A stretch of 64,000 bases of DNA, taken from the NCBI GenBank assembly GCA_031216915.1, contig CM062296.1:662223838-662287837 (forward strand). The letters run 5' to 3'. The notes beneath the pieces were generated by a model. That model had not been told where the DNA came from. It did no database searches and was given only the letters and a program-made list of their open reading frames with translations. Shown here piece by piece: positions 1 to 10,834 of the stretch. The first letter of the stretch is position 1, and every line of letters starts with the position of its first letter. A program made the position numbers and the translations under genes. This DNA is from Pictodentalium vernedei (lineage: Eukaryota > Mollusca > Scaphopoda > Dentaliida > Dentaliidae).

Positions 1-16
1 ATCTACAGGGCTCGGT

Positions 17-322
17 GTGAAGAAATACGTTGTGAAAAAGCAGCTCCGCCATGGGCAATACATGGAGGCTCTCTTCCAGACGAAGACCTTCAGACACCGA
101 ATGAACGTGCTGCGAAGTAAGAGGTATCAAATGTACGACATTCGGGCAGCCAAGATGTCCCTGCCCCCTTTGGAAAATGGGGTTGACACGCTGGTATATG
201 GTCGCCGAGATGCCATGCCATTTAAGCGCCACTTACCGAGTGAGAACGATTTCCGATGGCAATTGAGTATCGGGACGCACAATAAGCAGCAAAACCACGA
301 GGGGGCACCATCCTGTAAATAA
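17..322 (+). pseudogene. C-terminal fragment of a protein from the virus-like element
   Basis: The 101-codon frame has an arginine/histidine-rich segment, then RHRMNVLRSKRYQMYD, then a short block ending NGVDTLVYGRRD. The order (RHRMN-LRSK, a K-SL patch, a DG/NGV-TL-YG ending) resembles the conserved C-terminus of large proteins encoded by Polinton-like or virus-like elements of invertebrates. I make this link from family knowledge, not from a search. The upstream part lies outside the window and the frame runs past the expected end into unrelated residues, so this is a fragment or pseudogene. Confidence 0.35.
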
Positions 323-393
323 TACAGAGCAGGCTTACCGGTCTTCGTCACCAACTTCCCTAGCCGGTAGACCCAAAGGGACTCAGAAACACG

Positions 394-407
394 CCCCCCC
401 CCCCCCC
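394..407. repeat. Poly-C tract (14 C)
   Basis: Uninterrupted C homopolymer inside the decayed virus-like segment. It is the first of more than 20 long G/C homopolymers in the window. Confidence 0.95.
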
Positions 408-641
408 GATCACCACGCTGGCAGAGGTAACGGATGCCCACATCAGACGATATTCGTTGCTCTTTCAAATCAGCAGGCCAATCTGCAGTGACAAAGGACA
501 TCTCCATCACCATCTTAGCCCTGATAGCATCCTCAGAGCTGAGCTAGACGGGAGCCAGGCAACCATTCAGTGTATCATTGACACAGCACTATCTTCTGGG
601 TATACTGGTGCCCGAACAGCCACCCCTGCGGCAGGGTGCAG

Positions 642-1381
642 TTAAACCTTGCTACGATGCTTTACCCCTGTGGGTTTTTTCTCACCTCTCCGGAATGAGA
701 TTCCGTTCTTGGTCAACAGCTGGGATACAGAGCTCATAAACTCTCGTTCAGGGTCCACTTGAAAGTGTTTTGGCCACTGCAGGGGCGCCCGACTGTAGAT
801 GCGTGAGAAATCGCTAGCTACCTCGGTTGCTCCTTCTAGATCAGATGCTTGACCCCCTCTGCAGCAGCTGGCCACATCGACCACGGTCGGGGCATAGTTG
901 AAGACTTTAGGTGATCATGAGGTAGAAAAGGCGGTCAGCTTTGTGGACCTCGTTTGTTCTCGATGTTCCACGGGGTCGGTGGCAGGTAGATCTGCCAAAT
1001 GGCCTGCTTTTATAGACACGATTGGGCTATCTCTTCGCAGACCTTCACCAGTCCCTTTCTAGTAGCCCCTGAGGCCGTAGTATATGCGAGGTAGTCTGTT
1101 TGCGTCCTTATGTGCCTCTTCTTCAGAGAAAGTGATGTACTTCGTCTGGGTGATGAGCATCCAATAGGCCTGGTCTGTCATAATCTTATTCTAAAGTTGG
1201 TTGGCCCCAATAAGACCTCACATGCGTATTGTCGCATCACTCCTGGGTTTTCACGCCACAACTCCAGACAACGGTATGCAGTGTCTATCATGGTTCGAGA
1301 AAGATGTGTAGGCGTTTCATTTCGTTTAGCGCAGTAACCCACCTTTAGCAGTGCTACATACAACCCCTCTGGTAAATCCAT
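642..1381 (-). pseudogene. Broken minus-strand coding relics, function unknown
   Basis: Two short minus-strand frames (642-884 and 1178-1381) have protein-like composition: one ends in a basic RRGEKKPTGVKHRSKV block, the other carries an MDLPEGLYVALLKVGYCAK start. Neither matches a family I can name. They lie in the same strand orientation as the ATPase relic downstream and could be decayed genes of the same element, but chance frames cannot be excluded. Confidence 0.2.
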
Positions 1382-2439
1382 ACTGGTTTATCGGCACACC
1401 AAACCTCCAACTCGACTTAATCAGTGAGTTTATAGGCAACAAGCGCAGTCACGCCCATTCATAGAATGTCGAAGGCCAGTTGGTGGTTCTTCTGCAAATC
1501 TGATGGAGCATAGGAATCTTATTGTGAAGATCGGGGGCTGCAAGAGTGCAGAGTAAAGTCGTCTACAAACAGAGCATACTCGCACATTGCCTCAGCAACC
1601 CCATTGAAAGTGAGAACAGCGTGACCCTAACGCCGGAGTTCTCCGTTGATCCAGTCGAGCCGTTCTGTTCTTTGGGACCATTGGGCCCAGAGTTCTTCGA
1701 CGGCCTTATAGTGGTGCTTTCGCTGGGCTTCTTAACACTGAGAACAGTAGCTTGAACTAGTGAAGGCAAGTGCGTTCACTTGGGTGTCCCCCTAACAGCC
1801 TCGCAAGGGAAGCTATTTTTACCACAGGCTATTCCAATATATTAGCTAGAATAATACTCTGCATCATCAGCAGGTATTTTGACGCCATGACCAGGCCAGC
1901 GTCGAGAACAACCATGCCCAGATCTCTTAGGGCTTAAATCAAGTTTCGGAGACTAATCGGACCTCGCCATTTTGCCCCGGCACGCTTAACCCATGGCAAG
2001 ACATGATACTGCAGCCAAGTGGAAGGCCATATTCGCTAGCATCTTTCCATCAGTGTTTGTGGAACCCATGACTGCTGCGTATAATATGGATCGAGCTTAA
2101 TTAAATTTTACCAGGACACAGGACATTGGTGATCGTATGATAGCGGCCGATAATACAACAGCAGACGAAGTGGTATCATGCACTGGAAGACAACCACCTG
2201 GCCTGTCGAATCCTTAGCCTCACGTAACTCTGCCCACAGCTTTTGTTTTTTCTCTTCATACTGCAGGCCCCTTCTGCCCAGCATCCATCCTCTTTCACCT
2301 GTCCTACTGTTCAGGCCTATTCTTTTGTTCGAGAGTCATCCTCACCGATCTCTCTGACGAGGTATTCTCTATCATTTCCAGGTATACTGCGAGGGCAGGT
2401 GTCTCCAAATTAGCAATGCTTAGTTGTTGTCTGAGCTGC

Positions 2440-2640
2440 AGTTAGCGGGGATAGGTTTTTGTGATACAGCTCACATGTTGCAAAGCTCAGGGTACGGCCG
2501 ATAAACGGGTCAGCTTCTAGGCCTGCAATCAGCTCTGGTCGATGCTTTAGGCAGATATATAGTGATTGCTATTGCATAAAGCTGCCTCGTATGTTGTGTA
2601 AAGCTTCAGAACCTCTTCGTCGCCCATGTTGTCAATTCGT
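2440..2640 (-). pseudogene. Degraded minus-strand coding segment of the virus-like element
   Basis: Read on the minus strand from about 2640, an acidic MGDEEVLKLYTTYEA start is followed after a frameshift by a DPFIGRTLSFATCELYHK-like stretch. Residue composition and length suggest an uncharacterised gene that accompanies the ATPase in this kind of element. It has at least one frameshift. The identification is weak and rests on composition and context. Confidence 0.25.
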
Positions 2641-2676
2641 TCGTTTGAGAGGGCTTGTCCCAAGTATTGTTTACAT

Positions 2677-2696
2677 CCCCCCCCCCCCCCCCCCCC
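2677..2696. repeat. Poly-C tract (20 C)
   Basis: Homopolymer of 20 C within the virus-like segment; it interrupts the minus-strand frame upstream of the degraded coding segment at 2440-2640. Confidence 0.95.
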
Positions 2697-3029
2697 GCAA
2701 TCCCCGCCTCCACTACAGTGGAGATGTGCAGACAAGGCATTAGTACTATTAAGAATCAGACCATGTTGGTACATTTTCCTTGGTCGTGATGGCACTCATC
2801 GCGAGCGAGAGTTCCCCATGTCCTTTGGACAATAGTTGGTCGATAACCTCATCGCTTTCCCTTCTCTTTTTTGTGAAACCATCGCTTAAGTCTAATGTAC
2901 TCATAAACTCGATAACACAAAACTGGTGCCTGTGGAGCCTGCACGATGGGCAAAAGTGCTCTCTACATGTGTACGCGGTGGGATTAACGTGCTATAGCCT
3001 ATTTAGCTCCTTACAGGCAGCTGGCTGAT

Positions 3030-3640
3030 CACTCTTCAGCAGGAGCTGAGCTTTTTCTCTACCGAAGCTAGTCGTACTGCAGCTCGTTCTTCACGCAAAG
3101 GAATCACATCATTCTCCAGAAAACAGTCTCTGAACCTGTCGCAGCCTTTGCAGTGAAACAGAGCGACTCGGCGGGTCTGCTCTGAGGTCATGGAGGACAG
3201 AGTTGTATTTTTTAGGTTAAAACGCAGATATTTTGCTCTGCATGGCAGCCACTAAAGGCCAGCTCTGACAGCATGTCTTTATACTTCGTAAGCGCATTCG
3301 AGGCGGAGCAGTCATCGATGATGTACAGGGTGGGTTTCCCCAACAATAGGTTATAGAAGGCCCTTAAATAATTGTGGCACCGCTCCCTGGTGATCAACAG
3401 GTAAAAGGAGACCCGCAAATAGCCATGCCGCTCCGAGGTGCCGCTTCCCGCAGTCTTCCAGCGGTCGCAATAGCCATGATAAAATGCCAGTGTCGTCGAT
3501 AGCCTTGACCTTGTTGCCATCAATTTTAATTATGGTTTTCTTAACCATGGCACGCCATAGGTTTTGGACCAGGTTAGTGTGACGAAGGCGAGACGTGTGG
3601 TAACATTGTGGTACCAGGTACAGAAGCATCAAGAGCTCAG
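3030..3640 (-). pseudogene. FtsK/HerA-A32-like packaging ATPase, degenerate
   Basis: On the minus strand two overlapping frames (3632-3351 and 3523-3212) together resemble one P-loop ATPase. The most diagnostic part is a Walker B-like strand, GKPTLYIIDDCSAS, followed by KDMLSELAFSG-H and a VLT strand. This is the arrangement of viral and Polinton DNA-packaging ATPases, in which the acidic pair after a hydrophobic strand binds the metal and the downstream SG-H/VLT block is the sensor region. Recognisable sequence continues past an in-frame stop at about 3212 down to about 3035. The N-terminal Walker A part is not recognisable. At least one frameshift and one stop are present, so it is a fossil. 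The role in a living relative would be driving DNA into capsids. Confidence 0.6.
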
Positions 3641-4027
3641 AGGTTGGGGATCACAACCATTTGTCACATGTCCTTGGCAACCAGGAGGGTCCAATTTCCT
3701 GGGATACGTGTTTAGCTTGCATCTGTATTGACTAGAAGACATCGTATTGCGTATATTGAACCAGCCGACGTAATTGTCCAAAAACAATGGGTGTTGTGAA
3801 ATTCGACAACTCCGCTTTCAACCAAGACGAGGACGTCGCCGCAGTCGGTGATGCTGTCTATCCCAGAGTGGAACCGACAGATTCGTAGACGTTGGGGTGG
3901 GGTCGAGGACGAGTTCTTTACAGCGGGAGCTTATGAAAACAGCTGTAAAGAGCTACTACGATGCTCTTGAACGGACAGAGCTCACTACTCACTGAGGTAC
4001 AAGACCATGAATACTCTAACTTGAAGT

Positions 4028-4932
4028 TTGTGCTCAATCAGGGGTGCTGCGACCAAAGGTCTATCCAAAAGTTGGGTTCGTTTAGACTTATTAAGAAAGC
4101 AGAAATTTAACCTCGATCGGGACGTCCTAGAAAAATTTACTTTGAATTCATCAGGCCATTACCCGAATATGCGGATGTTGCCTGGGACAATGGTTCTGCA
4201 ACCGAAGCTCAAAAATTAGAGAAAATACAGACTGCAGCTGCGAGAATCATAACGGGGGCAACAGTTAGTTGCAGTAAGCGTCTACTTAATACTGAATCAC
4301 GCTGGGACTCTTTACAAGAAAGACGTCGTAAACACAAATTGTTACAATATTTCAAAATGTACCATCGAATGTCGCCCCCGTATATTGCCAATAAGGTCCC
4401 TCCAACCATCTCATCATGAATTTTATCGCAAAATCTCCGGTCATTTGACAACCACAGAATTCCTTTCTGTCGGACAGAATTATATCAGTCTTCCTTCATC
4501 CTCAGCGTTACGAAGCAATGGAACAGCCTGCCTATGTCTCTGCGTGAAAACTCTTCATTGCCCAACTTCAAGATATTTTTAAGTGGTGGGAACCAAAGGC
4601 CTCCTAAGTTTTATAGTGGTGCAAAGTCCCGCAAAGCTCAAATTTACCACACCAGGTTACGTCTGGGTTGCAGTATAGCCTCAATTTCCATCTGTATTCA
4701 AATCACCTGTCGCCTACCTCTTTATGTCAGTGTGGGTGTGTGAGACCGTGGAACACTATCTTCTCCACTGCCCAGTCTTCACAAATGTTCGTGATAATTC
4801 CATTAAGCTACTACCATTCCCAATTGACGTACCAACGCTTCGTTTTGGATCTGAATTTTTGAATAACCAGGAGAGCCAGCTTGTTTTTGAAGTGGTTCAC
4901 GACTTTATTTTATCAAGTGGACGTTTTCGCTA
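4028..4932 (+). pseudogene. C-terminal domain of non-LTR reverse transcriptase
   Basis: Across three frames the plus strand encodes the thumb and C-terminal region found after the catalytic core of many metazoan non-LTR reverse transcriptases: a KLEKIQTAAARIITGA block (about 4206-4263), LQERRRKHKLLQYFKMYHR (about 4310-4370), and near the end a cysteine/histidine segment, CQCGC then VEHYLLHCPVF (about 4725-4790), a typical CCHC-type C-terminal motif. The catalytic palm is missing, as expected for a 5' truncation. At least two frameshifts are present. The clade cannot be assigned from this part alone. Confidence 0.75.
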
Positions 4933-5751
4933 ACTGTGAAAATCGCATTTCTTCAAAGATGAATCTTTCTCTGATCTCTTTTAAGTCGCTCTCTGTGTCG
5001 ATCACACTGTAAGACACCTCTATCCTGCCCCATTTCCAAGTAAGTTGCATAGGCTGCATGTAATAATAGCTGTTACGAATATATAGGCAATAGTCATTGT
5101 CTTCAAGCTGGTTTTTCTGTTTTTCTGTCCTTTCTTGTCTCACTTCCCTTTACTCTTTTTTCCATCTTTCTTACTTTTCTCACATTCATGGTTTAAGCAA
5201 TATCAGGTATAGTCGTCATATGTTCTGACAACTCACGCTTGATTTCCTTTGCTTCAAGCTAACTTTGATCAGACTATTAGCATTGCACTGGCTGAGGAAT
5301 CGCATCCATGCACTGTTGTGTTCATGGATGCGAGGCCCCACCCAGTTAGCTGGGCATCTGCCCAGACTATATTATAACTTCGAATATGGGTCATGATCTT
5401 AGGTAGCTTTGAACAAACTTAAGTAGTGTTTTTACCACGCACATAAGCTTTCAGCTTTTTGTCAAATCCCTCTATTATTCTGTTACTCTACATTGTTGAA
5501 CAAATGTTATATAAGATATCTCATCCTACTTCTTTACTGTTTGTAAACATTTTGTTATATATGACATTTTTAAAGAATAAAATATTGTTCAAACCAAAAG
5601 TTAAACTCCTAAAGGTCCACAATGGTGCCCCACTCTGGCATTTTCTACTGTCACAGGCAGGTGTAGTGGTAGAGCCGCCACCCGAGAGCAGGGATTCGTA
5701 GACTTGCTGCGAGGACAGCTGAAAAAAAGACAACTGTCAAAAAAAAAAAAA
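4028..5751 (+). mobile_element. 5'-truncated non-LTR retrotransposon (3' end)
   Basis: The segment contains the C-terminal part of a reverse transcriptase polyprotein (4028-4932), then AT-rich non-coding sequence, and a 13-A tract at 5739-5751. A 5'-truncated copy with a downstream A tract is typical of target-primed reverse transcription. The exact 3' end is uncertain: sequence between about 5600 and 5739 again looks coding-like and may belong to the older flanking element. No clear target-site duplication was found. Confidence 0.5.
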
Positions 5752-6255
5752 GATCTGTTGGTGTTTCGCAGACAGTTATTGATGAATTGAAGAGGCTGTG
5801 GACGTCGACCACGTAGAACTCAAGACTTTGTGCAAACCATGAGTGAGGCTAGACATTCTCTTGATCGCGTCATCGAGACCGTATTTACCAATGAGCAGGA
5901 AAAAGCACTTAAACCGTTGATGATACCATTGGACTGGAATAACACCGTCAGACAGCTTTGGGTGCTCGACAAGGCAATGTTGACTACTCGAGGCGAGTTA
6001 ATCATCAACTTGACCAAACTATCCATATTGGCCAAACTTGACAACCATACGGCTCTGGAAAACAGAAGCTCACTGAGAGGGGCGAGGATATATTTGATGA
6101 GTTTATTCAGCATCGAATTGAACAGTGCTTGTGTAACTTAGAAGATGCATGATCGGTTTGCTTGGAAGCTACCTCACCTAACTGGGAGCTGACAAATTAA
6201 CCAAATCGGAGAAATCATCCACAGGGTTCTCAACGAAGACACAACGCTCGCTGTG
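5752..6255 (+). pseudogene. Hypothetical coding relic flanking the 10.3-kb insertion
   Basis: An open frame from 5830 to 6141 (103 codons) reads as an ordinary soluble protein (MQTMSEARHSLDRVIETVF...), but I do not recognise it. Coding-like composition continues up to 6255, where the 10.3-kb inverted-repeat element begins. The sequence after that element (16583 on) continues in similar composition and, with the insertion and one copy of the target duplication left out, a frame appears to stay open briefly across the junction. It may be a further part of the virus-like element or a decayed host gene. Confidence 0.3.
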
Positions 6256-6476
6256 GGGTAATACTTTTTGCCGGTAAAAAGGACGGTATCCGGTAAAAAG
6301 GACGGTAAGTGTATAAAAACTACGTTTTAAAGTATTAAATGTACCTCTGAATGTGTGAAAAGCGATTATTTAAGGAAGCTAACGCAATAATAAATATATA
6401 TAAGGAAGATTTAAGTATTGTTTGTTTTATTGTAGACTATTTTCAAGACAAAATAGATCATTTCGCCATCGACACG
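6256..6476 (+). repeat. Left terminal inverted repeat, outer block
   Basis: It matches the reverse complement of 16370-16582 nearly base for base, including a duplicated GGTAAAAAGGACGGTA motif near the tip (6275-6315) and the shared inner end at GATCATTTCGCCATCGACAC. It stops where the reverse transcriptase fragment begins. Confidence 0.85.
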
Positions 6477-6543
6477 CCATTAATAATAATAACACTTCGG
6501 CCGGCCGCTGATTTGTCGCGGTTCTCGTATGAGAAGGCCTTGG

Positions 6544-8430
6544 TTACCCATGTTCTAAGAAATGCCTCCTTATTCCCGCGCTTCTTCTCTCCTCCCAACA
6601 CTCGGAGACGAACTGCTTGATGACATCCCTTGCCCCATTCTTCCCAATCTCTTCGATTAGTATATTAACCCTCTCCTTTGAGTCGCCCCCTAACCACATG
6701 TCCTTCATTCTCCCATCCCACTTCCCCATTATACTCCCCGTGAATCTTGATCTTTTAGACTGGTATTTTGGACATTCTATAAGAAAGTGTTCCAGGGTCT
6801 CCACCACGCCCAAGTTACATATCTGGCACTCGTTTTCACTGTTTTTCCCAATTTTTCCCCTCAGCTCCAGGGACCGCGACCTCAGCTTGAACAACAGTGA
6901 CCCCACCCCCCCCCCCCCCCCCGCAAAGGTGTCATCAAGGTACTCTTCAAAACCAGGCTTCTCTTTATCACGCAGGCCACCCAAAGGTCTCTTTGACTTG
7001 ACCCCCCCCCCCCTCGCCAATTACGGTTACAATCCTCCATGACCCTTTCTCTGACGATCTTTTTGCCCTGGTTTGCCCCAACGTCAAGGTCCGAAATCTC
7101 CAATGAGTAGTTTTCTACTAGCCCCCTCACTTGGACCATCCACCCCGTCTTGATATTTGAGTTGAAAGTTCTCAGGAACATTACTTTACACCATCGGCTA
7201 TCGGGGAGATTTACCAAATAATTAAGATAACCGAGTTTCAATAAGTCTATCCTGTCCTTGATCCTCATCCATCCGAGCTCACCCCTGATTGCTTCTAGCG
7301 CTGCGGCATTACTCGAGCCTGTTATCCATCGGCCTGCATCGTTCTGCAGGATTTCCAAGTTCTTAACAACTGTGTGGTTTAGGGGTACAACTTCCGTACC
7401 GTATGTTATACTTGGCAGACCCACCATTTCCCAAATAGTTTTCCCCACGAAAACCTTATTGAAACTGTTTCTCCCTATAAGTTTCATTTGGTTAAGGATT
7501 CGCTTCCCCTTCAGAATCAATTTATTTGTGTGGTTTCGGTAGATGCCTCTTCCTGTGATGTTTATATTTACCCCCAGGTACTCATAGTCACTAGTCTCTC
7601 CTACACTAAGAAGTCTACTGCTACCTTCCGGAATGCAGAACTCCTCCACTCTCCACCTTCGAGTGGGGTCCACTTTGCGGCCCACGGGTATAACTTTGCT
7701 CTTGCTTTCATTAAGTTCGAGTCTCCATTTGCTCCCATATTTCCCAACAATTCCCAGCATCTTCGCTAGCCCCTCTTCGCTTTCTGACACTAGCACCATA
7801 TCGTCTGCAAAAAATAGCCCTGTGATCTTCAAGTCACCAACTGCAACCCCCTCGTCGCTATGCAGAAGTTCATCTCCTAAACCTTTGATGTACAATGCAA
7901 AACGAATTGGCGAAAGGATACATCCCTGTTTTAGGCCTATCTCCATAGGCACACGTTTTGTTGTAATGTTTCCCAGGCTGACGTTCACTCTGTACATCTT
8001 TATATAATGCTTTCATAATCCCAACAAACTCGCCCCCAAGCCCAGAGCCTCCAGCTTGCGCCACATACCCTCCCTCCATACTCTATCTACTTTTTAACAT
8101 CCAAAAAGGCCATGAACATCTTTTTCTTTTTTGCTTTCGCGGATTCTATCATTTGGGATAGCGTGAAAAGATGGTCAGTGACTCTCCTTCCCTTCCTGAA
8201 GCCAATCTGGATTTCTCCCAAAAAACCCTTCTCTTCGATCACCTCCTCTAATCTCCCATACAGGACTTTACAAAAGACTTTTCCAATGTTGCTGCTGAGT
8301 GCTGACAGAGATCCCTCGATAGTTATCCAAGACGTCTTTTTCCCCCTTTTTGTGAATAAATGTCACTTTACTTTCCCTCCACTCCTTTGGGACCATTCTG
8401 TGCAAGGAAAACAACGAATTAGCTGAGGTG
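6544..8430 (-). pseudogene. Non-LTR reverse transcriptase, truncated
   Basis: Reading 8430 to 6544 on the minus strand gives reverse transcriptase blocks in order: VPKEWRESKVTFIHKKG and NYRGIS (finger/palm start), GLKQGCILSP (block 4), LFFADDMVLVSES with the catalytic FADD (block 5), a thumb region, and a C-terminal CQICN...VETLEHFLIECPKY cysteine/histidine motif. The largest open piece is 6882-7997. Frames break near 8080-8270, and at two C-runs (6906-6922 and 7002-7012) that have shifted the frame. No endonuclease is present. The enzyme would copy its own RNA into DNA at a nicked target; this copy is dead. The clade is not assigned. Confidence 0.85.
6906..6922. repeat. Poly-C tract (17 C) inside a reverse transcriptase gene
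   Basis: The tract lies inside the coding region and coincides with loss of frame on the minus strand, which would read poly-glycine through it. It suggests homopolymer expansion after insertion. Confidence 0.9.
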
Positions 8431-8544
8431 CACGACGGGGTGAATATTATCATACTTGCTCGATGGAGGTGTTACTAATTCGTGTGCGTAACATTTAGAT
8501 GTTTCACTACGAGAGGATTTAACAGAAAGGTTTTGGGAGAGAAA

Positions 8545-8722
8545 CCATTTATAATTTGAAAATAGTCTCCAATAAAACAAACAATACTTAATCTTCGTTA
8601 TATATATTTATTATTGCGTACGCTTCATTAAATTGTCACTTTTCACACATTCAGCTGTACATTTAGTACTTTAAAACATAGTTTTATACACTTACCGTCC
8701 TTTTTACCGACAAAAAGTTGTG
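8545..8722 (-). repeat. Third copy of the terminal inverted repeat
   Basis: It matches the reverse complement of about 6265-6455: ATAAAACAAACAATACTTAA, the CACTTTTCACACATTCAG block and CTTACCGTCCTTTTTACCG are all present. With 6256-6476 and 8406-8545 it would form a small foldback unit. It may be the right end of a short non-autonomous relative, or a rearranged arm. Confidence 0.8.
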
Positions 8723-8934
8723 TTCAAGCTATTTTTTTAAACGGGGGTTCATAACTTATTTTCAGTTAGCGTTTCGCCAAACACATGCCGAGGTGATAAT
8801 GAATATTAAAACCAACCACACATCAGTGGATACTAGTTCTAGATTCCTGTATGTCCTACCCGAATGATACTCACAGGCGCCTATTAAGACTGGAGCGCCT
8901 TGTTCTCACTCCACCAATCCCTATGTGTGAGCTC

Positions 8935-9290
8935 CCAGTGGTGGGCCGGGGGGTGGGGGATGGCTGGGGCCCCCAAATGCAAACCATAATTAACTGTTTT
9001 TAACCCCCACGTTTCCCCAGGAGGCACCAGAATCGATCTCAGAGAATCAGAATTTGAAGAAAAAATATCCTAGGAAGGGCTCATAATCGTGGGAGGGAAT
9101 ACGCACAATTCCATAGTTCAAGCGTTATATCGATCTAGTCCCCCACCCCCATTTCGAAAATATGAAATGGATTTTTTCATCTAGTAGGGGCGTAGCCAGG
9201 ATTCTATAATGGGGGGGGGGGGCATTTTTTTTTGGGGGGGGGGGGGGCAATCGTGATATTTGGAAGGTCGTTGTGGGGTTTGCCTCCCCC
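8935..9290 (+). repeat. Inner inverted-arm block with G-tract ends (left)
   Basis: It matches the reverse complement of about 15888-16205: the Y-rich CCCCCACGTTTCCCC run, CAGAATTTGAAGAAAAA, the AATCGTGGGAGGGAATACGC block and the GGGGCGTAGCCAGGATTCT end followed by G tracts (9211-9222 and 9234-9247). Ends of the form GCGTAGCCAGGA followed by poly-G recur at 35.99 kb and, inverted, at 38.96 kb. Confidence 0.75.
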
Positions 9291-9324
9291 CCCCCCAAAA
9301 AAAAAATGCAAACTGTCACCTTCT

Positions 9325-9402
9325 TCCCAGTGGTGGGGCGGGTGGGGGTGGGGCTCCCAAATGCAAACTGTCACTTGTTTTTAACCCTCACCCAGGCCTT
9401 CG
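9325..9402 (+). repeat. Partial duplicate of 8932-9015
   Basis: The sequence CCCAGTGGTGGG, a G-rich spacer, CCCAAATGCAAAC and TGTTTTTAACCC occur in the same order in both places, so part of the inner arm is repeated directly about 390 bp downstream. Confidence 0.6.
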
Positions 9403-9459
9403 ATTTGGGGATCCTCGCTCTGCCACTGGGGCCACCGTTGATATTGTATTTAGAGAATG

Positions 9460-9960
9460 CCATGGTTTAGTGGTCAGTGTCATTCAGTGTTAATTTGAAC
9501 CGGAGATTGGGGAGGCTCCACAGCGACCACATCATAAAAGGGCCCATATAAAGTTAAATAAATAGTGTGAATCAGCATTTGAATTGCTGGTTTTGATGAA
9601 TCCACCCCCACCCGTTCCCTAATAAACATGTGGAAGGTTGAGTTGCTGGAGAATATCGTATGATCTTTTTCAGCTTGGGATATCTTCCAATCGATTTATT
9701 TCAAAGTAATGAAAAAAACAACAACTGCAAAACGAATGCTTTCAGTTGCCTCTTGATAATTTTGCATCGGACAGCTTGTCTGGTGTTATTTTAGTTTTGG
9801 GTAATAGTTCGTGTAAATGGGGTTTTTTTTAACCATTACAAAAAAAAAAAAAAACAAGCTGAGATGTGTGTGTTTGTGTTGTTGTTGCTGGTGGTGGTGA
9901 AGTGAGGCGGCAGTCTTTCAACTCTCAACAAAAGACACCTTGATGTAACTTATGAAACGC
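9460..9960. other. Non-coding stretch before the Jockey-like element
   Basis: It is AT-rich with an A tract at about 9840-9854 and a GTT/GGT-rich stretch at about 9870-9900. I see no gene or recognisable repeat. Confidence 0.5.
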
Positions 9961-10011
9961 ATGATGTTATAATATTTAGAGTATATATAGAAGTGCATGG
10001 AGTCTATCCCA

Positions 10012-10068
10012 ACTCTCCAATGAGTTCCGTGAAAATGAATAACTCTCCAATGAGTTCCGTGAAAATGA
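10012..10068 (+). repeat. Short direct duplication at the start of the element
   Basis: AACTCTCCAATGAGTTCCGT followed by GAAAATGA occurs twice in a row with about a 30-bp period, just before the first ORF1 ATG at 10076. It could be part of the promoter/5' leader or a local slippage product. Confidence 0.85.
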
Positions 10069-10075
10069 TGAAACC

Positions 10076-10480
10076 GTGGACGTCGAAGACGAAAATGGTT
10101 TCTGTATGACTATTGATCGGCATGTCAAGAAGACAAAAATCATCAAGAAAAATTCACAGAGCACCGCTACTGAAAAGGACTCGGTGGTCACACCAAGAAA
10201 TGGGGACTCTGTTAACGCAACAGAGTCTACGTCACCGGAAATAGTGAATGCGGCAGCTAGCCCAACCGATAGAGCGACGTACGCCGATAAAGTAAAAGCC
10301 AAAACGCCCCCCCTAAGGTGACCAATAAAACCAACAAGACACAGGGCCACCCGCAACCAAACCCCTGTGTCGTAATCACACGCGTCCACCCCAAAACGGA
10401 AAAAAACTCGATTGATAAAGCCCTTCCAGGATGCTCGTGGGAGAGACTAATCTCCAAAGCCAAGGCAGGACTTAAAATAT
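10076..10480 (+). pseudogene. ORF1 (gag-like) fragment of the Jockey-like element
   Basis: An 81-codon frame starting MDVEDENGFCMTIDRHVKK is rich in K, S, T and E and ends in a C-run at 10309-10316, where the frame shifts. A second frame continues with lysine/proline-rich sequence to about 10480. ORF1 proteins of this clade bind RNA and usually carry CCHC zinc knuckles at the C-terminus; none is visible here. Truncation joins this fragment directly to the endonuclease. Confidence 0.55.
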
Positions 10481-10834
10481 AAAACGATATCAAGCGATCA
10501 TCTCAACGCAGAGGTGATTGCCGCTGAGATTGAACTAGATCATAAAAAAGTTGCCGTAATCTCATATTATAATGAACCGAAAAAAACAGTTGACAGCAAA
10601 GTCTTTGAATTCTTTGTGAAAAATCACAAACACTGTATTTTCTTAGGTGATTTCAATGCCAAACATCAGGTTTTCGGATGCAATAAAACGGAGCCCAATG
10701 GCGACGCTCTCTTCAATATCATCGAACAATTTGATCTTTTTGTATTAAATAACGACCACGACATTACTCACGTCAGTAACAACACCCTCCACCAATCCTA
10801 CATCCTTGACCTAATTATAACCAGTAAATCACTA

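Larger units (their letters stand above)
1..4025. mobile_element. Decayed virus-like (Polinton/adintovirus-type) element, first segment
   Basis: This stretch has more balanced base composition than the AT-rich remainder and holds several broken reading frames on both strands. The one recognisable protein is a packaging-type P-loop ATPase relic on the minus strand near its right end. A plus-strand frame at the left end resembles the C-terminal block of a protein family that I associate with the same kind of element. Such ATPases occur in Polintons/Mavericks, adintoviruses and related large DNA elements integrated in invertebrate genomes. No terminal repeats are visible; the left end lies outside the window. 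The right end is interrupted by a retrotransposon, and similar-looking sequence seems to resume at about 5.75 kb and again at 16.58 kb. Which viral or transposon lineage it belongs to is not settled. Confidence 0.5.
6477..8430 (-). mobile_element. Non-LTR retrotransposon fragment inserted in the left arm
   Basis: The fragment separates two blocks of the left inverted arm that are contiguous in the right arm, so it inserted after the arms formed. It contains only reverse transcriptase and C-terminal coding sequence, with no endonuclease. Confidence 0.7.

Noticed and set aside
5530..5735. Minus-strand 70-codon and plus-strand 80-codon frames
   Set aside because: Overlapping frames without recognisable motifs at the uncertain 3' end of a retrotransposon fragment.
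9976..10389. 137-codon hydrophobic minus-strand frame
   Set aside because: It lies antisense to LINE ORF1, and the hydrophobicity is the shadow of lysine- and glutamate-rich coding sequence.
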